Shown one piece after another: positions 1-6,738 of a DNA stretch of 6,738 nt (the stretch's first letter is position 1; the number at the start of each line of letters is the position of its first letter). Made by a program: the position numbers and the translations under genes. Below the pieces are notes generated by a model. The model was not told where the DNA came from. It was given only the letters and a program-made list of their open reading frames with translations, and searched no databases. The stretch is from positions 1-6,738 of the forward strand of contig CAWUIJ010000139.1 of NCBI GenBank assembly GCA_963922235.1, given 5' to 3'. This DNA is from Parvularcula sp963922235. Its GTDB lineage: Bacteria > Pseudomonadota > Alphaproteobacteria > Caulobacterales > Parvularculaceae.

Positions 1-1110
1 TCGGCCGAGCGGCGGGATGTCTTAAGACAAAGCAACACGTCCATTAAAGCTTGGAGCGATCGGCGGACGGCGGCAAGCGCTCGCCTCCAAGAACTGCAGT
101 CCGAACGTCGGCGCCTTGAAGCTGATCAGCTGGCTGCCAATGACGACCAAGGCCGGGAAACAGCACGGCTTGCCGATCTCACCACTGTCGCTGAGGGGCA
201 CAAAGAGCTTTGGGGCCAGTCCCAGGCATCAGTCGCCAACTTACAAGGCCAGATGAGCCAAGCCGACCGCGAACGGCGCGAAGCCGAAGCTGTCGCCGGA
301 ACAGCGCGTGAAGCAGCAGCAACACTGACTGCTGAACTGAGCGGTGCCCAGACCAAACTCGAAGAGGCTCTCACTGAGGCGGGCGTCAGCGCAGAAGACG
401 CTGCCGCGTCGATCACCGAGGGCGACAGTACGGTGAGCGCTGACGAGCTTGCGCGCAAGCTGACCAAGCTCGAACAAGAGCGTGAGCGGATGGGTGCGGT
501 CAACTTGCTCGCTGCGGAAGAAAAAGAGCAAGTGGACGAGCGCCTGACCACGCTTCGGCGCGAGCGCGGCGATTGTGATGCCGCATCGAACCAGCTGCGC
601 AATGCAGTCAACTCGATCAACCGCGAAGGTCGTCAACGACTTCTCGCCGCCTTTGACACCGTGAACGGACATTTCCGCGACCTCTTCACGAGTCTCTTTG
701 GAGGCGGTGAAGCGCAGCTTCGATTTGTCGATAGCGATGATCCGCTAGCGGCAGGTCTTGAAATCTTTGCCTGCCCTCCTGGCAAGAAGCTTCAGTCATT
801 GAGCCTCATGTCGGGCGGTGAGCAAGCGCTCACTGCAACGGCGTTGATCTTCGCCGCATTCCGCACCAATCCAGCACCAATTTGCGTTTTGGATGAGGTG
901 GATGCACCGCTCGATGATGCCAATGTTGAGCGCTTCTGCAACCTCCTGACACTGATGGCTTCATCAAGCTCGACCCGCTTCCTGGTCGTCACCCACCATC
1001 CGTTGACCATGTCTCGGATGGACCGGCTCTACGGTGTCACGATGATGGAGCGCGGTGTCAGTCAGCTCTTCAGCTTGGATCTTGAGTCAGCTCGGCGCCT
1101 GGCTGCTTAG
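1..1110 (+). CDS. smc: Chromosome segregation ATPase SMC, C-terminal part (5' end outside window)
   Basis: The frame is open from base 1 to the TAG at 1108-1110, giving 369 codons, roughly the last third of a typical ~1150-residue bacterial SMC. Residues 1 to about 225 are charged, Ala/Glu/Arg-rich and heptad-like, as expected for the C-terminal arm of the coiled coil, including the conserved GAVNLLAAEE stretch near residues 165-174. The C-terminal half of the ATPase head follows: FGGGEAQL near 233-240, the ABC signature SGGE at 271-274, Walker B ending in ICVLDEVDAPLDD (294-306, catalytic Glu 299) and a switch histidine in VVTHHP (His 332). The N-terminal Walker A half and the hinge lie upstream. 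By family knowledge SMC dimerises at the hinge, binds ScpA/ScpB, and compacts and segregates the chromosome in the cytoplasm. No defect is visible in the part seen. The 3' end overlaps the convergent cca gene by 24 nt. Confidence 0.97.
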   Translation, partial: SAERRDVLRQSNTSIKAWSDRRTAASARLQELQSERRRLEADQLAANDDQGRETARLADLTTVAEGHKELWGQSQASVANLQGQMSQADRERREAEAVAGTAREAAATLTAELSGAQTKLEEALTEAGVSAEDAAASITEGDSTVSADELARKLTKLEQERERMGAVNLLAAEEKEQVDERLTTLRRERGDCDAASNQLRNAVNSINREGRQRLLAAFDTVNGHFRDLFTSLFGGGEAQLRFVDSDDPLAAGLEIFACPPGKKLQSLSLMSGGEQALTATALIFAAFRTNPAPICVLDEVDAPLDDANVERFCNLLTLMASSSSTRFLVVTHHPLTMSRMDRLYGVTMMERGVSQLFSLDLESARRLAA

Positions 1111-2292
1111 AACACCGGCGAGGAGGGTTCTCACGGCCTCGTCATCGCCAGGTGCCCCTGCTCGCAGCCACGCCTCTTCGAAAAGGCGCAAGATCTCTCC
1201 GATTTGCTCTCCAGGCGGAAGACCAGCAGCAATCAGATCCCGGCCAGCAATCGGAAGAACTGGAATCGCACCGGTCTCAACCGCGTGCACCAAGTTGGCA
1301 TCGAAGGACACATCCCTCGCTTTTGCGAGCCGCAGACCGTCAGCCGCGACACCTCTGCCAAACTCGTAGAGGAGCCGTGTTGCAGAGGCTCCGGCCTTCA
1401 CCCTCAAGACAACCGCCTCGAGATCACGATAGTTTTTCAAAAAGTCTGTAGGCGGCTTGAAAGCCTCACGCAGGGTGTCTTCTCCGAGCCCGGGCCAGAG
1501 AGCCGCAACCCCGAGCGCAACAGGAAGATCCGTGGTCGAATGCACCTTCTCAAAGGCCTTAAGATCGACTGAGGCCTCCACAATACGCCTCAGCACACCG
1601 GCCTCTTCTGCAGCTTTCATCGCTGTCGGGGCGCACTTTGTCGATAGTGTGCGTGACAGCTCCGACCAGATCCGCTCCTTGGAAAGATGATCAAGCAGCG
1701 CGGCATGATCTGCAATCGCGCGCATCGCATCTTGATCAAAAACATCGCCAAAACGCGCGGAAAAGCGGAAGAAACGCATGATGCGGAGGGCGTCCTCACG
1801 GATCCTCTCGCTTGGCTCCCCAATAAACCGGACACGTTGCGCTTCGAGATCTGCCAAACCGCCCGCGGGGTCCCAGAGATTCCCTTCTCTGTCAGCATAG
1901 AGCGCATTGATTGTGAAATCGCGCCGCTGCCAATCGAGGTCCCAATCTTTTGTGAACGCAACCGATGCATGACGGCCATCGGTCTCGATATCGCTCCTTA
2001 GGCTTGTGCATTCACACACCAGCCCGCCTACGATCGCTGTGATCGTTCCGTGGGCTGCACCCGTGGCAACCCAACGCATGCCGGCCCGACCAAAGGCTCC
2101 GCTCATCTCATCCGGTGTGAGCGTGGTGGCTATGTCGATGTCAATCGCATCGCTCGAAAGCGGTGTCAGGCCGAGGAGCGTGTCCCGCACGCAGCCACCC
2201 ACCAGGCGCGCCTCGCCTTCTCTGTGCAGAACGGTGAACACAGATTGCAATCGCTCATCACTGAGCCAAGCAAATTTAGCGTCCGCTGGCAT
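1087..2292 (-). CDS. cca: CCA tRNA nucleotidyltransferase (class II nucleotidyltransferase / poly(A) polymerase family)
   Basis: This 401-residue protein, normal for the family, would add or repair the 3' CCA end of tRNAs using CTP and ATP in the cytoplasm. Seen directly: the nucleotide-binding VGGCVRD at 31-37, the metal-binding DID at 51-53 within DIDIATT, RRDFTINAL at 123-131, and the base-recognition and neck region with EDALR at 166-170, continuing into RFFRFSARF (173-181). A helical tRNA-binding C-terminal half follows, and no HD phosphohydrolase domain is evident. The closest family alternative is poly(A) polymerase; in alphaproteobacteria a single such enzyme normally serves as the CCA transferase, so I prefer that. 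The ATG at 2292 lies inside the end of the upstream Nudix gene (17-nt overlap) and has no clear Shine-Dalgarno, suggesting translational coupling. The TGA at 1087-1089 lies within smc, on the opposite strand. Confidence 0.95.
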   Translation of the reverse strand: MPADAKFAWLSDERLQSVFTVLHREGEARLVGGCVRDTLLGLTPLSSDAIDIDIATTLTPDEMSGAFGRAGMRWVATGAAHGTITAIVGGLVCECTSLRSDIETDGRHASVAFTKDWDLDWQRRDFTINALYADREGNLWDPAGGLADLEAQRVRFIGEPSERIREDALRIMRFFRFSARFGDVFDQDAMRAIADHAALLDHLSKERIWSELSRTLSTKCAPTAMKAAEEAGVLRRIVEASVDLKAFEKVHSTTDLPVALGVAALWPGLGEDTLREAFKPPTDFLKNYRDLEAVVLRVKAGASATRLLYEFGRGVAADGLRLAKARDVSFDANLVHAVETGAIPVLPIAGRDLIAAGLPPGEQIGEILRLFEEAWLRAGAPGDDEAVRTLLAGVLSSQAPS

Positions 2293-2920
2293 AATGGAAG
2301 ACGTCCGAGAAGGTCCTGAGAATTCCTGCCGTCAGTCCCCAGATGTTCCGCCTGATGCCCGCTGTATCAAAAACAGGGACGGCGTACATATCATAGGGGA
2401 CGTCATCGAAAATCTTCTGCTCCACCACATGGTTGTCACGGTCGAGCAAAGCAGCAAGCGGCACTTCGAAGGCTTCAGAGACTTCACGCGGGCATGGCTC
2501 GACAGGGACATGGGGATCAATGACACCGATGACGGGCGTCACGACATAACCAAGCCCACCGTGATGGGGACCGAGAACACCGAGAACATCGATCCCGGCA
2601 GCAGGCAACCCCACCTCTTCTTCGGCCTCGCGAAGCGCTGTGCCGATATCGCCGTCATCGTCATCTTTCGGCATGCCGCCTGGAAGACCAATCTGACCAG
2701 CATGAGAGGGCATAGTGGGTGCACGGACCGTCATGACCACAGTCGGATCATCACTTCCGCGTACACCGATCAAGACCGATGCTGGTCGCGGCGCCTTCGG
2801 CGGTGATTTGATGATCGGGGCGTGGGCGAGCTGAGGGTTCAGCTCTTGGAAAAGGTGCCTCTCCCGACGGGCTTCAGGCGCAGTCAGGCCCTGGGCGATC
2901 GTCTGGCGCCAATCCATCAT
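2276..2920 (-). CDS. Nudix hydrolase, CoA-diphosphatase (NudL/YeaB-like) type
   Basis: This is a 214-residue Nudix protein. The Nudix helix is clear, with REAEEEVGL at 97-105 supplying the metal-binding glutamates, preceded by GLPGG at 78-82. The stretch from VMTVRA (62-67) to LPGG closely follows the signature that marks CoA diphosphatases (R-[SA]-x3-R-x3-G-x3-FPGG), but the second Arg is Pro and Phe is Leu here. A family-like EVSEAFEVPLAALLD segment follows the catalytic domain. The likely reaction is hydrolysis of CoA or acyl-CoA to 4'-phosphopantetheine and adenosine 3',5'-bisphosphate in the cytoplasm; the substrate is inferred from the family and not shown. Two ATGs stand in tandem (2920 and 2917). 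The first overlaps the DUF1285 stop as ATGA, but the second is better spaced (6 nt) from an AGGTGA. The 3' end overlaps cca by 17 nt, so the two genes are probably in one operon. Confidence 0.9.
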   Translation of the reverse strand: MMDWRQTIAQGLTAPEARRERHLFQELNPQLAHAPIIKSPPKAPRPASVLIGVRGSDDPTVVMTVRAPTMPSHAGQIGLPGGMPKDDDDGDIGTALREAEEEVGLPAAGIDVLGVLGPHHGGLGYVVTPVIGVIDPHVPVEPCPREVSEAFEVPLAALLDRDNHVVEQKIFDDVPYDMYAVPVFDTAGIRRNIWGLTAGILRTFSDVFHYASGR

Positions 2921-3465
2921 GCGTCACCTGTCTGCATGGGAAGAGAGAACGTCATTCCCGCGCTTTCGATCCTGACAGCGTCGTCGCCCTCTTCAGCATC
3001 GGTCTCGTCAATCAACCGATAATAGGCAGCACGGCTCAGTCTCGCTTCGAGGTTTCCGCGGACATGGAGATAAGGAGCGTCATGGCCGAGGGCTTTGCTC
3101 TTCCGAAGCTCTAAGGGGTGCTCCTTGGACAGAAGAACTTTATCGCCCACATTGGTGACAAAGACGAGGCCCTCGTCGGTGCGATCGAAATCAACGGCAA
3201 TGAAGGGCACATCTTCCACGATGATCGTGACGCGCTCGACCGGGGTCACGAGGACGTATTCATCTTCATCTCGCCGCAAGATCCGGGAAAAGAGCCGGAC
3301 GAGCTGCGGCCGCGTCATCGGGGTGCCCTCGTGCCACCAGGAGCCATCGTCTTTGATGACGAGATCCATCGAACCGCAATGCGTGGGATGCCAGTTTTCT
3401 ACAGGGAGAGGCTTGTCGCCTCCGGCGTCACTCAACGAAGCTGCGAGGCGGCTCAGGTCGGTCAT
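2917..3465 (-). CDS. DUF1285 domain protein, function unknown
   Basis: With the ATG at 3465 the product has 182 residues, the usual size for DUF1285 proteins. The frame stays open back to a TTG at 3558, but that adds 31 residues that do not look like the family, are encoded across a strong hairpin, and overlap the sppA stop. Family-like blocks are HPTHCGSMDLVI (26-37), GSWWHEGTPMTRPQLVRLF (41-59), YVLVTPVERVTIIVEDVPF (70-88), TNVGD (104-108) and PYLHVRGNLEARLSRAAYY (131-149). There is no signal peptide or membrane segment, so a small soluble cytoplasmic protein is expected. Its biochemical role is not known to me, and I assign none. It overlaps the Nudix gene by 4 nt (ATGA) and likely leads the DUF1285-Nudix-cca operon. 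No Shine-Dalgarno is visible before the ATG. Confidence 0.88.
   Translation of the reverse strand: MTDLSRLAASLSDAGGDKPLPVENWHPTHCGSMDLVIKDDGSWWHEGTPMTRPQLVRLFSRILRRDEDEYVLVTPVERVTIIVEDVPFIAVDFDRTDEGLVFVTNVGDKVLLSKEHPLELRKSKALGHDAPYLHVRGNLEARLSRAAYYRLIDETDAEEGDDAVRIESAGMTFSLPMQTGDA
2924..2929 (-). promoter_or_regulatory. Ribosome binding site of the Nudix gene
   Basis: On the minus strand this reads AGGTGA, followed by CGC and two tandem ATG codons. The gap is 3 nt to the first ATG and 6 nt to the second, so translation may start at the second ATG (2917), which would shorten the protein by one residue. The site lies inside the last codons of the DUF1285 gene, consistent with translational coupling. 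Confidence 0.5.
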
Positions 3466-3480
3466 CCCCAAGAAATGGAA

Positions 3481-3514
3481 GCGCCCGGCCTTGCGGTCAA
3501 GCAAAGCCGGGCGC
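3481..3514 (-). terminator. Strong hairpin after sppA, candidate terminator or attenuator
   Basis: The arms GCGCCCGGCCTTGC (3481-3494) and GCAAAGCCGGGCGC (3501-3514) pair over 14 bp around a 6-nt loop; as minus-strand RNA the only imperfection is one G-U pair. The hairpin starts 28 nt after the sppA stop codon. On the minus strand it is followed by the pyrimidine-rich TTCCATTTCTT, a moderate U tract, whereas the other strand has no T run on its exit side. Placement and polarity suit a rho-independent terminator or a leaky attenuator between sppA and the DUF1285 operon. Its base lies only 15 nt before the DUF1285 ATG, so an effect on translation of that gene is also possible. Confidence 0.6.
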
Positions 3515-3542
3515 TGCCAGGAAAAGTGGGGCGAAGAGACGC

Positions 3543-5468
3543 TTAGTTGTCTTCGCAAGCCAAGCAGCGAACGTAGACGCCGCGCGGATCATCGTGGGCA
3601 GCTTCGATCAGAAGCTCCTGCTGAACGATCTTGGCAGCCTTGCCGACGGACGTGCGTTCAAGCTTTTCGAGGCCAAGCACATCCTTCGGAAGAGCCGAGG
3701 CAATCGCCGCTTCGGCACCGAGGCTCTCGAGGAACTGCTCAAACTGCGATTTCTCGCGCGAGGAACCCACGGCATCATAGTCCTCGAGACCAGCAAGCTC
3801 AGCCGCCGCATCCAATGCATCTTCGAGCTCACCAAGCTCATCGACGAGGCCCAGCTCCAAGGCTTGCGAGCCGATCCAGACACGGCCTTGGCCACGCTCA
3901 TCGACCTCTTCCGGTGTCAGTCCACGACCGTCAGAGACTGTGGTGAGGAAGTCGCGATAGGCCTCTTCCACGCTGTATTGAGCGATTTCGGAAAAGCTCT
4001 CCGGCAAGCCGCCGAGGAACGCTGCATCGAGCGATGAAAGCGGCGTGGTGCCCACACCATCGACGTTCACACCGTAACGCGCCGCGAGGTTCTCGGCAGT
4101 CGGGATGAACGAGTAAACACCGATCGAACCCGTGATTGTGGTTTCAGACGCGAAGATCTTATCCGCTGGCGCAGAGATCCAGTATCCGCCTGAAGCTGCG
4201 AAGGAGCTCATTGAAGCGACAACCGGTTTGCCTGCTTCTTTCAAAGCCTCGAGCTCTTCGTACATCAGCTGAGCCGCGAAGAGTGCGCCGCCTGGCGAGT
4301 CGACACGCAGAACGACAGCAGCGACGTCTTCATCCTCACGCGCATCACGGATGCGCTTAGCGATGACCTCACCAGAAGCGTTGGTGCCATCACCCTCGCC
4401 CATCACGATCGCGCCCTCGACAGGGATCACCATGATGTTCGGAACATCGCTGCGATCTTCAGGCTCTGGGATGGTCGACCGGTACGTGTCGAGATCGACG
4501 AATTTCAGATCGCCTTCCTCGTCCTCGCCGACCATGTCCACGAGGAACGCTTTGCGTTCCACGCGAGAACCGATCTCGTCCACATAGCCGCTCTCAAGGG
4601 CTGTCAGAGCGAGGTCGCCGCGCGCAGCCCGAACATATTCAGGCAGTTGATCGGAGAAACCTTTGGTCGCGCCCTCACCCAGGCCCCGGTTCTCATCGAT
4701 CCGCGAGGCCACTGAGTCCCACATCACGCTAAGATAAGCGAGGTTCGCCTCCGCTGCTTCCGGGGACATGTCATCGCGGAAGTAAGGCTCAAGTGCGGAC
4801 TTGAAGGTGCCCACGCGGAAAACGTTCCGCGTGACATCGAGGTTCTCAAGAAGGGTCGAATAGTAGGTCCGGTAACGCCCGAAGCCTTGGAAAATCACGG
4901 CACCGTAGTCGTGCATGAGAACCGTGTTTGCTTCCGAAGCGACGAGGTACTGGGCCTGGCCATAATAGTCACCGATGGCGACCACGTCCTTGCCGCTCTC
5001 GCGGAACGTCTCGACTGCATCAGCGAGAATATGCGCTTTGGAGAGGTAGCTTGACGGAATGATCAGGCCTTCGAGATCGAGCACCATCGACGTGATGCGC
5101 TCGTCTTCGGCGGCTGCTTCGATGCTGGTGACCAGCTGATGCACGCTCACGCGGCCATCACTGCTGCTGCCGAACACTTCATCGAGGGCTTCTTCGAAAG
5201 GATCTGGGGTTGGCTCCGTCTCTGAAAGCACACCCACGGGGTTGAAGAGCAGCGACGAGCCTTCGGGGATCTTGATGGTCGGGCCTTCGCGGCTTGGGTC
5301 ACCGCCTGGCGATGACATGCCGCTAAACACCGAAATCACAATGGCGAACAGGACGATAAAGAGAAAAGCTTGCAAAAACAGAGCGCCGCCAACAACGACT
5401 TTGGCAAAACCTCGGAAAAACGACCAAACGGTCATACGCGAGCCAGCCGCGCTATCATGATTGCTCAA
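3543..5468 (-). CDS. sppA: Signal peptide peptidase SppA, 67K two-domain type (S49 family)
   Basis: From a TTG start at 5468 the protein has 641 residues, close to the E. coli-type SppA. The TTG is chosen because a perfect GGGAGG lies 5 nt upstream; an in-frame TTG at 5504 and an ATG at 5435 lack this. An N-terminal membrane segment covers about residues 24-48, so the body should be periplasmic. Two ClpP-like S49 domains follow: the first carries the general-base Lys 223 in RVGTFKSALEPY, the second the nucleophile Ser 426 in AASGGYWIS, giving the Ser-Lys dyad shared between domains. VLRVDSPGGALFA and TGSIGVYSF are further family motifs. The C-terminal RCLACEDN carries a CxxC that matches the family's usual tail, so the gene looks complete. 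The role is degradation of cleaved signal peptides at the inner membrane. It diverges from the MoxR-family gene, and its 3' end is followed by a strong hairpin. Confidence 0.96.
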   Translation of the reverse strand: MSNHDSAAGSRMTVWSFFRGFAKVVVGGALFLQAFLFIVLFAIVISVFSGMSSPGGDPSREGPTIKIPEGSSLLFNPVGVLSETEPTPDPFEEALDEVFGSSSDGRVSVHQLVTSIEAAAEDERITSMVLDLEGLIIPSSYLSKAHILADAVETFRESGKDVVAIGDYYGQAQYLVASEANTVLMHDYGAVIFQGFGRYRTYYSTLLENLDVTRNVFRVGTFKSALEPYFRDDMSPEAAEANLAYLSVMWDSVASRIDENRGLGEGATKGFSDQLPEYVRAARGDLALTALESGYVDEIGSRVERKAFLVDMVGEDEEGDLKFVDLDTYRSTIPEPEDRSDVPNIMVIPVEGAIVMGEGDGTNASGEVIAKRIRDAREDEDVAAVVLRVDSPGGALFAAQLMYEELEALKEAGKPVVASMSSFAASGGYWISAPADKIFASETTITGSIGVYSFIPTAENLAARYGVNVDGVGTTPLSSLDAAFLGGLPESFSEIAQYSVEEAYRDFLTTVSDGRGLTPEEVDERGQGRVWIGSQALELGLVDELGELEDALDAAAELAGLEDYDAVGSSREKSQFEQFLESLGAEAAIASALPKDVLGLEKLERTSVGKAAKIVQQELLIEAAHDDPRGVYVRCLACEDN

Positions 5469-5473
5469 GAGTG

Positions 5474-5479
5474 CCTCCC
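5474..5479 (-). promoter_or_regulatory. Ribosome binding site deciding the sppA start
   Basis: The minus strand reads GGGAGG, then CACTC, then TTG at 5468-5466. This near-ideal anti-16S match with 5-nt spacing points to the TTG as the start codon. The product then begins SNHDSAAGSRMTVW after the initiator, with the hydrophobic anchor about 20 residues further on. Confidence 0.8.
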
Positions 5480-5640
5480 AAACGGAACAGATGTGTCCGC
5501 GCAACGCGCCGACGATAGTCGATTTATCGATAAATAATCAATCAAAACCCCACTACGAGAGAAAAATGCCTTTTTTCGATTGCCAATTCGCCATTTGCCC
5601 ACGCTTTCAACGCATCCTAGCCAAAGGAACCGACGGTTTG
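5480..5640. promoter_or_regulatory. Divergent promoter region between sppA and the MoxR-family gene
   Basis: The two genes are transcribed away from each other, so both promoters should lie here or just inside the genes. The stretch from about 5511 to 5580 is visibly richer in A and T than the flanking coding DNA. I found no convincing -35/-10 pair. The best weak candidate for the MoxR side is TTGCCC (5596 region), 17 nt, then TAGCCA; for the sppA side TTGATT lies near 5540 without a good -10. Neither is strong enough to annotate separately. Confidence 0.5.
5522..5535. repeat. Perfect 14-bp palindrome, possible operator
   Basis: ATTTATCGATAAAT is its own reverse complement over all 14 bp. 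It sits 54-67 bp upstream of the sppA TTG, and about 120 bp upstream of the MoxR-family GTG, inside the AT-rich part of the divergent region. Such a site could bind a dimeric regulator controlling sppA or both genes. No regulator is encoded in the window and I do not recognise the motif as a known box. Confidence 0.4.
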
Positions 5641-5645
5641 GGAGG
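5641..5645 (+). promoter_or_regulatory. Ribosome binding site of the MoxR-family gene
   Basis: GGAGG lies 8 nt before the GTG at 5654. This supports GTG as the start codon and gives a protein beginning MASDDQ, with the usual family spacing to the ATPase core. Confidence 0.75.
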
Positions 5646-5653
5646 ACAGCCCT

Positions 5654-6630
<977 letters not shown>

Positions 6631-6634
<4 letters not shown>

Positions 6635-6738
6635 CAACATCGCCTGCCACCCTTGAGCAGGAAGCCGCCCGCGCGGCGCAGGGCTTGCCCGAACTGATCG
6701 CTGCGGCGGAACACGCCGCGATGGCGGTCACAGCGGGA
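6631..6738 (+). CDS. DUF58 domain protein, N-terminal fragment (3' end outside window)
   Basis: A GTG at 6631 opens a frame that stays open to the window's end (36 codons). It overlaps the MoxR-family TGA by 4 nt (GTGA), and a GGAG lies 11 nt upstream. The fragment includes AAQGLPELIAAAEHAA and MAVTAG, which resembles the start of DUF58 proteins, where a short helix with a (L)P-x-L-x-x-A pattern precedes the conserved G-x-H-x-R-R segment; that segment would lie just beyond the window. The position directly after a MoxR ATPase is the family's usual one. By family knowledge DUF58 proteins are MoxR partners, some with a vWA-like fold, and may act at the cell envelope. Too little is present to judge completeness. 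Confidence 0.75.

Noticed and set aside
126..672. Two overlapping minus-strand frames opposite the SMC coiled coil
   Set aside because: Low-complexity Ser/Ala/Arg translations are typical of the reverse complement of Ala/Glu/Arg-rich coiled-coil codons; smc explains the region.
2006..2806. Long plus-strand open frame of 266 codons opposite cca and the Nudix gene
   Set aside because: It is antisense to two genes with clear family motifs. Its translation is Arg/His/Ser-rich with no recognisable domain, and it bridges two genes, as expected of a GC-rich shadow frame.
3543..3570. CxxC pair (CLAC) at the extreme C-terminus of SppA as a possible novel redox or metal site
   Set aside because: The E. 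coli SppA tail as I recall it also ends with a CxxC after an N-D-P-like segment, so this is a family trait and not new here.
3095..4037. Plus-strand frames opposite DUF1285 and the end of sppA
   Set aside because: They contradict two well-supported minus-strand genes, and their products are Arg/Ser-rich without recognisable domains.
5561..5577. GAAAAA / TTTTTC inverted repeat in the intergenic region as a terminator
   Set aside because: The stem is only about 6 bp of nearly pure A-T with a small loop and no GC base, and it lies between two gene starts where no terminator is expected.
5580..5600. Three similar TTGCCA / TTCGCCA / TTTGCCC units with 7-8 nt spacing, iteron-like
   Set aside because: The units are degenerate, only three in number and spaced irregularly; this could easily be chance.

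Overview
The window is about 6.7 kb of ordinary, gene-dense chromosomal DNA from what looks like an alphaproteobacterium. Evidence for this is the GC-rich coding sequence, the alphaproteobacterial-type SMC C-terminus, and a DUF1285 / CoA-diphosphatase-type Nudix / CCA-transferase gene run close to a MoxR / DUF58 pair. I recall that grouping as typical of alphaproteobacteria. A two-domain (67K-type) SppA would fit a Caulobacterales, Hyphomonadaceae or Parvularcula-like genome, but the genus cannot be settled from the sequence alone. I see no tRNA, rRNA, CRISPR array, insertion sequence or phage gene.

Layout: (1) Bases 1-1110, plus strand, are the C-terminal third of the chromosome-segregation ATPase SMC; its start lies outside the window. 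(2) On the minus strand, reading from 5468 down to 1087, are sppA (inner-membrane signal peptide peptidase), a DUF1285 gene, a Nudix hydrolase of the CoA-diphosphatase type, and a CCA tRNA nucleotidyltransferase. The last three are tightly packed (4-nt and 17-nt overlaps) and probably co-transcribed. The cca and smc genes meet tail to tail and overlap by 24 nt. (3) Bases 5469-5653 form a divergent, partly AT-rich intergenic region with a perfect 14-bp palindrome. (4) On the plus strand, from 5654, a MoxR-family AAA+ ATPase is followed, with a 4-nt GTGA overlap, by the first 36 codons of a DUF58 gene that runs off the window.

Functionally the window combines chromosome segregation (SMC), tRNA 3'-end maturation (CCA transferase), nucleotide or CoA housekeeping (Nudix), membrane proteolysis (SppA) and the start of a MoxR-DUF58 envelope/chaperone module. 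The gene content holds no evident new system. The most notable non-coding signals are a strong 14-bp-stem hairpin squeezed between the sppA stop and the likely ATG of the DUF1285 gene, and the palindrome in the divergent promoter region. Start codons were reassigned from Shine-Dalgarno and family-length evidence: TTG at 5468 for sppA and ATG at 3465 for DUF1285.
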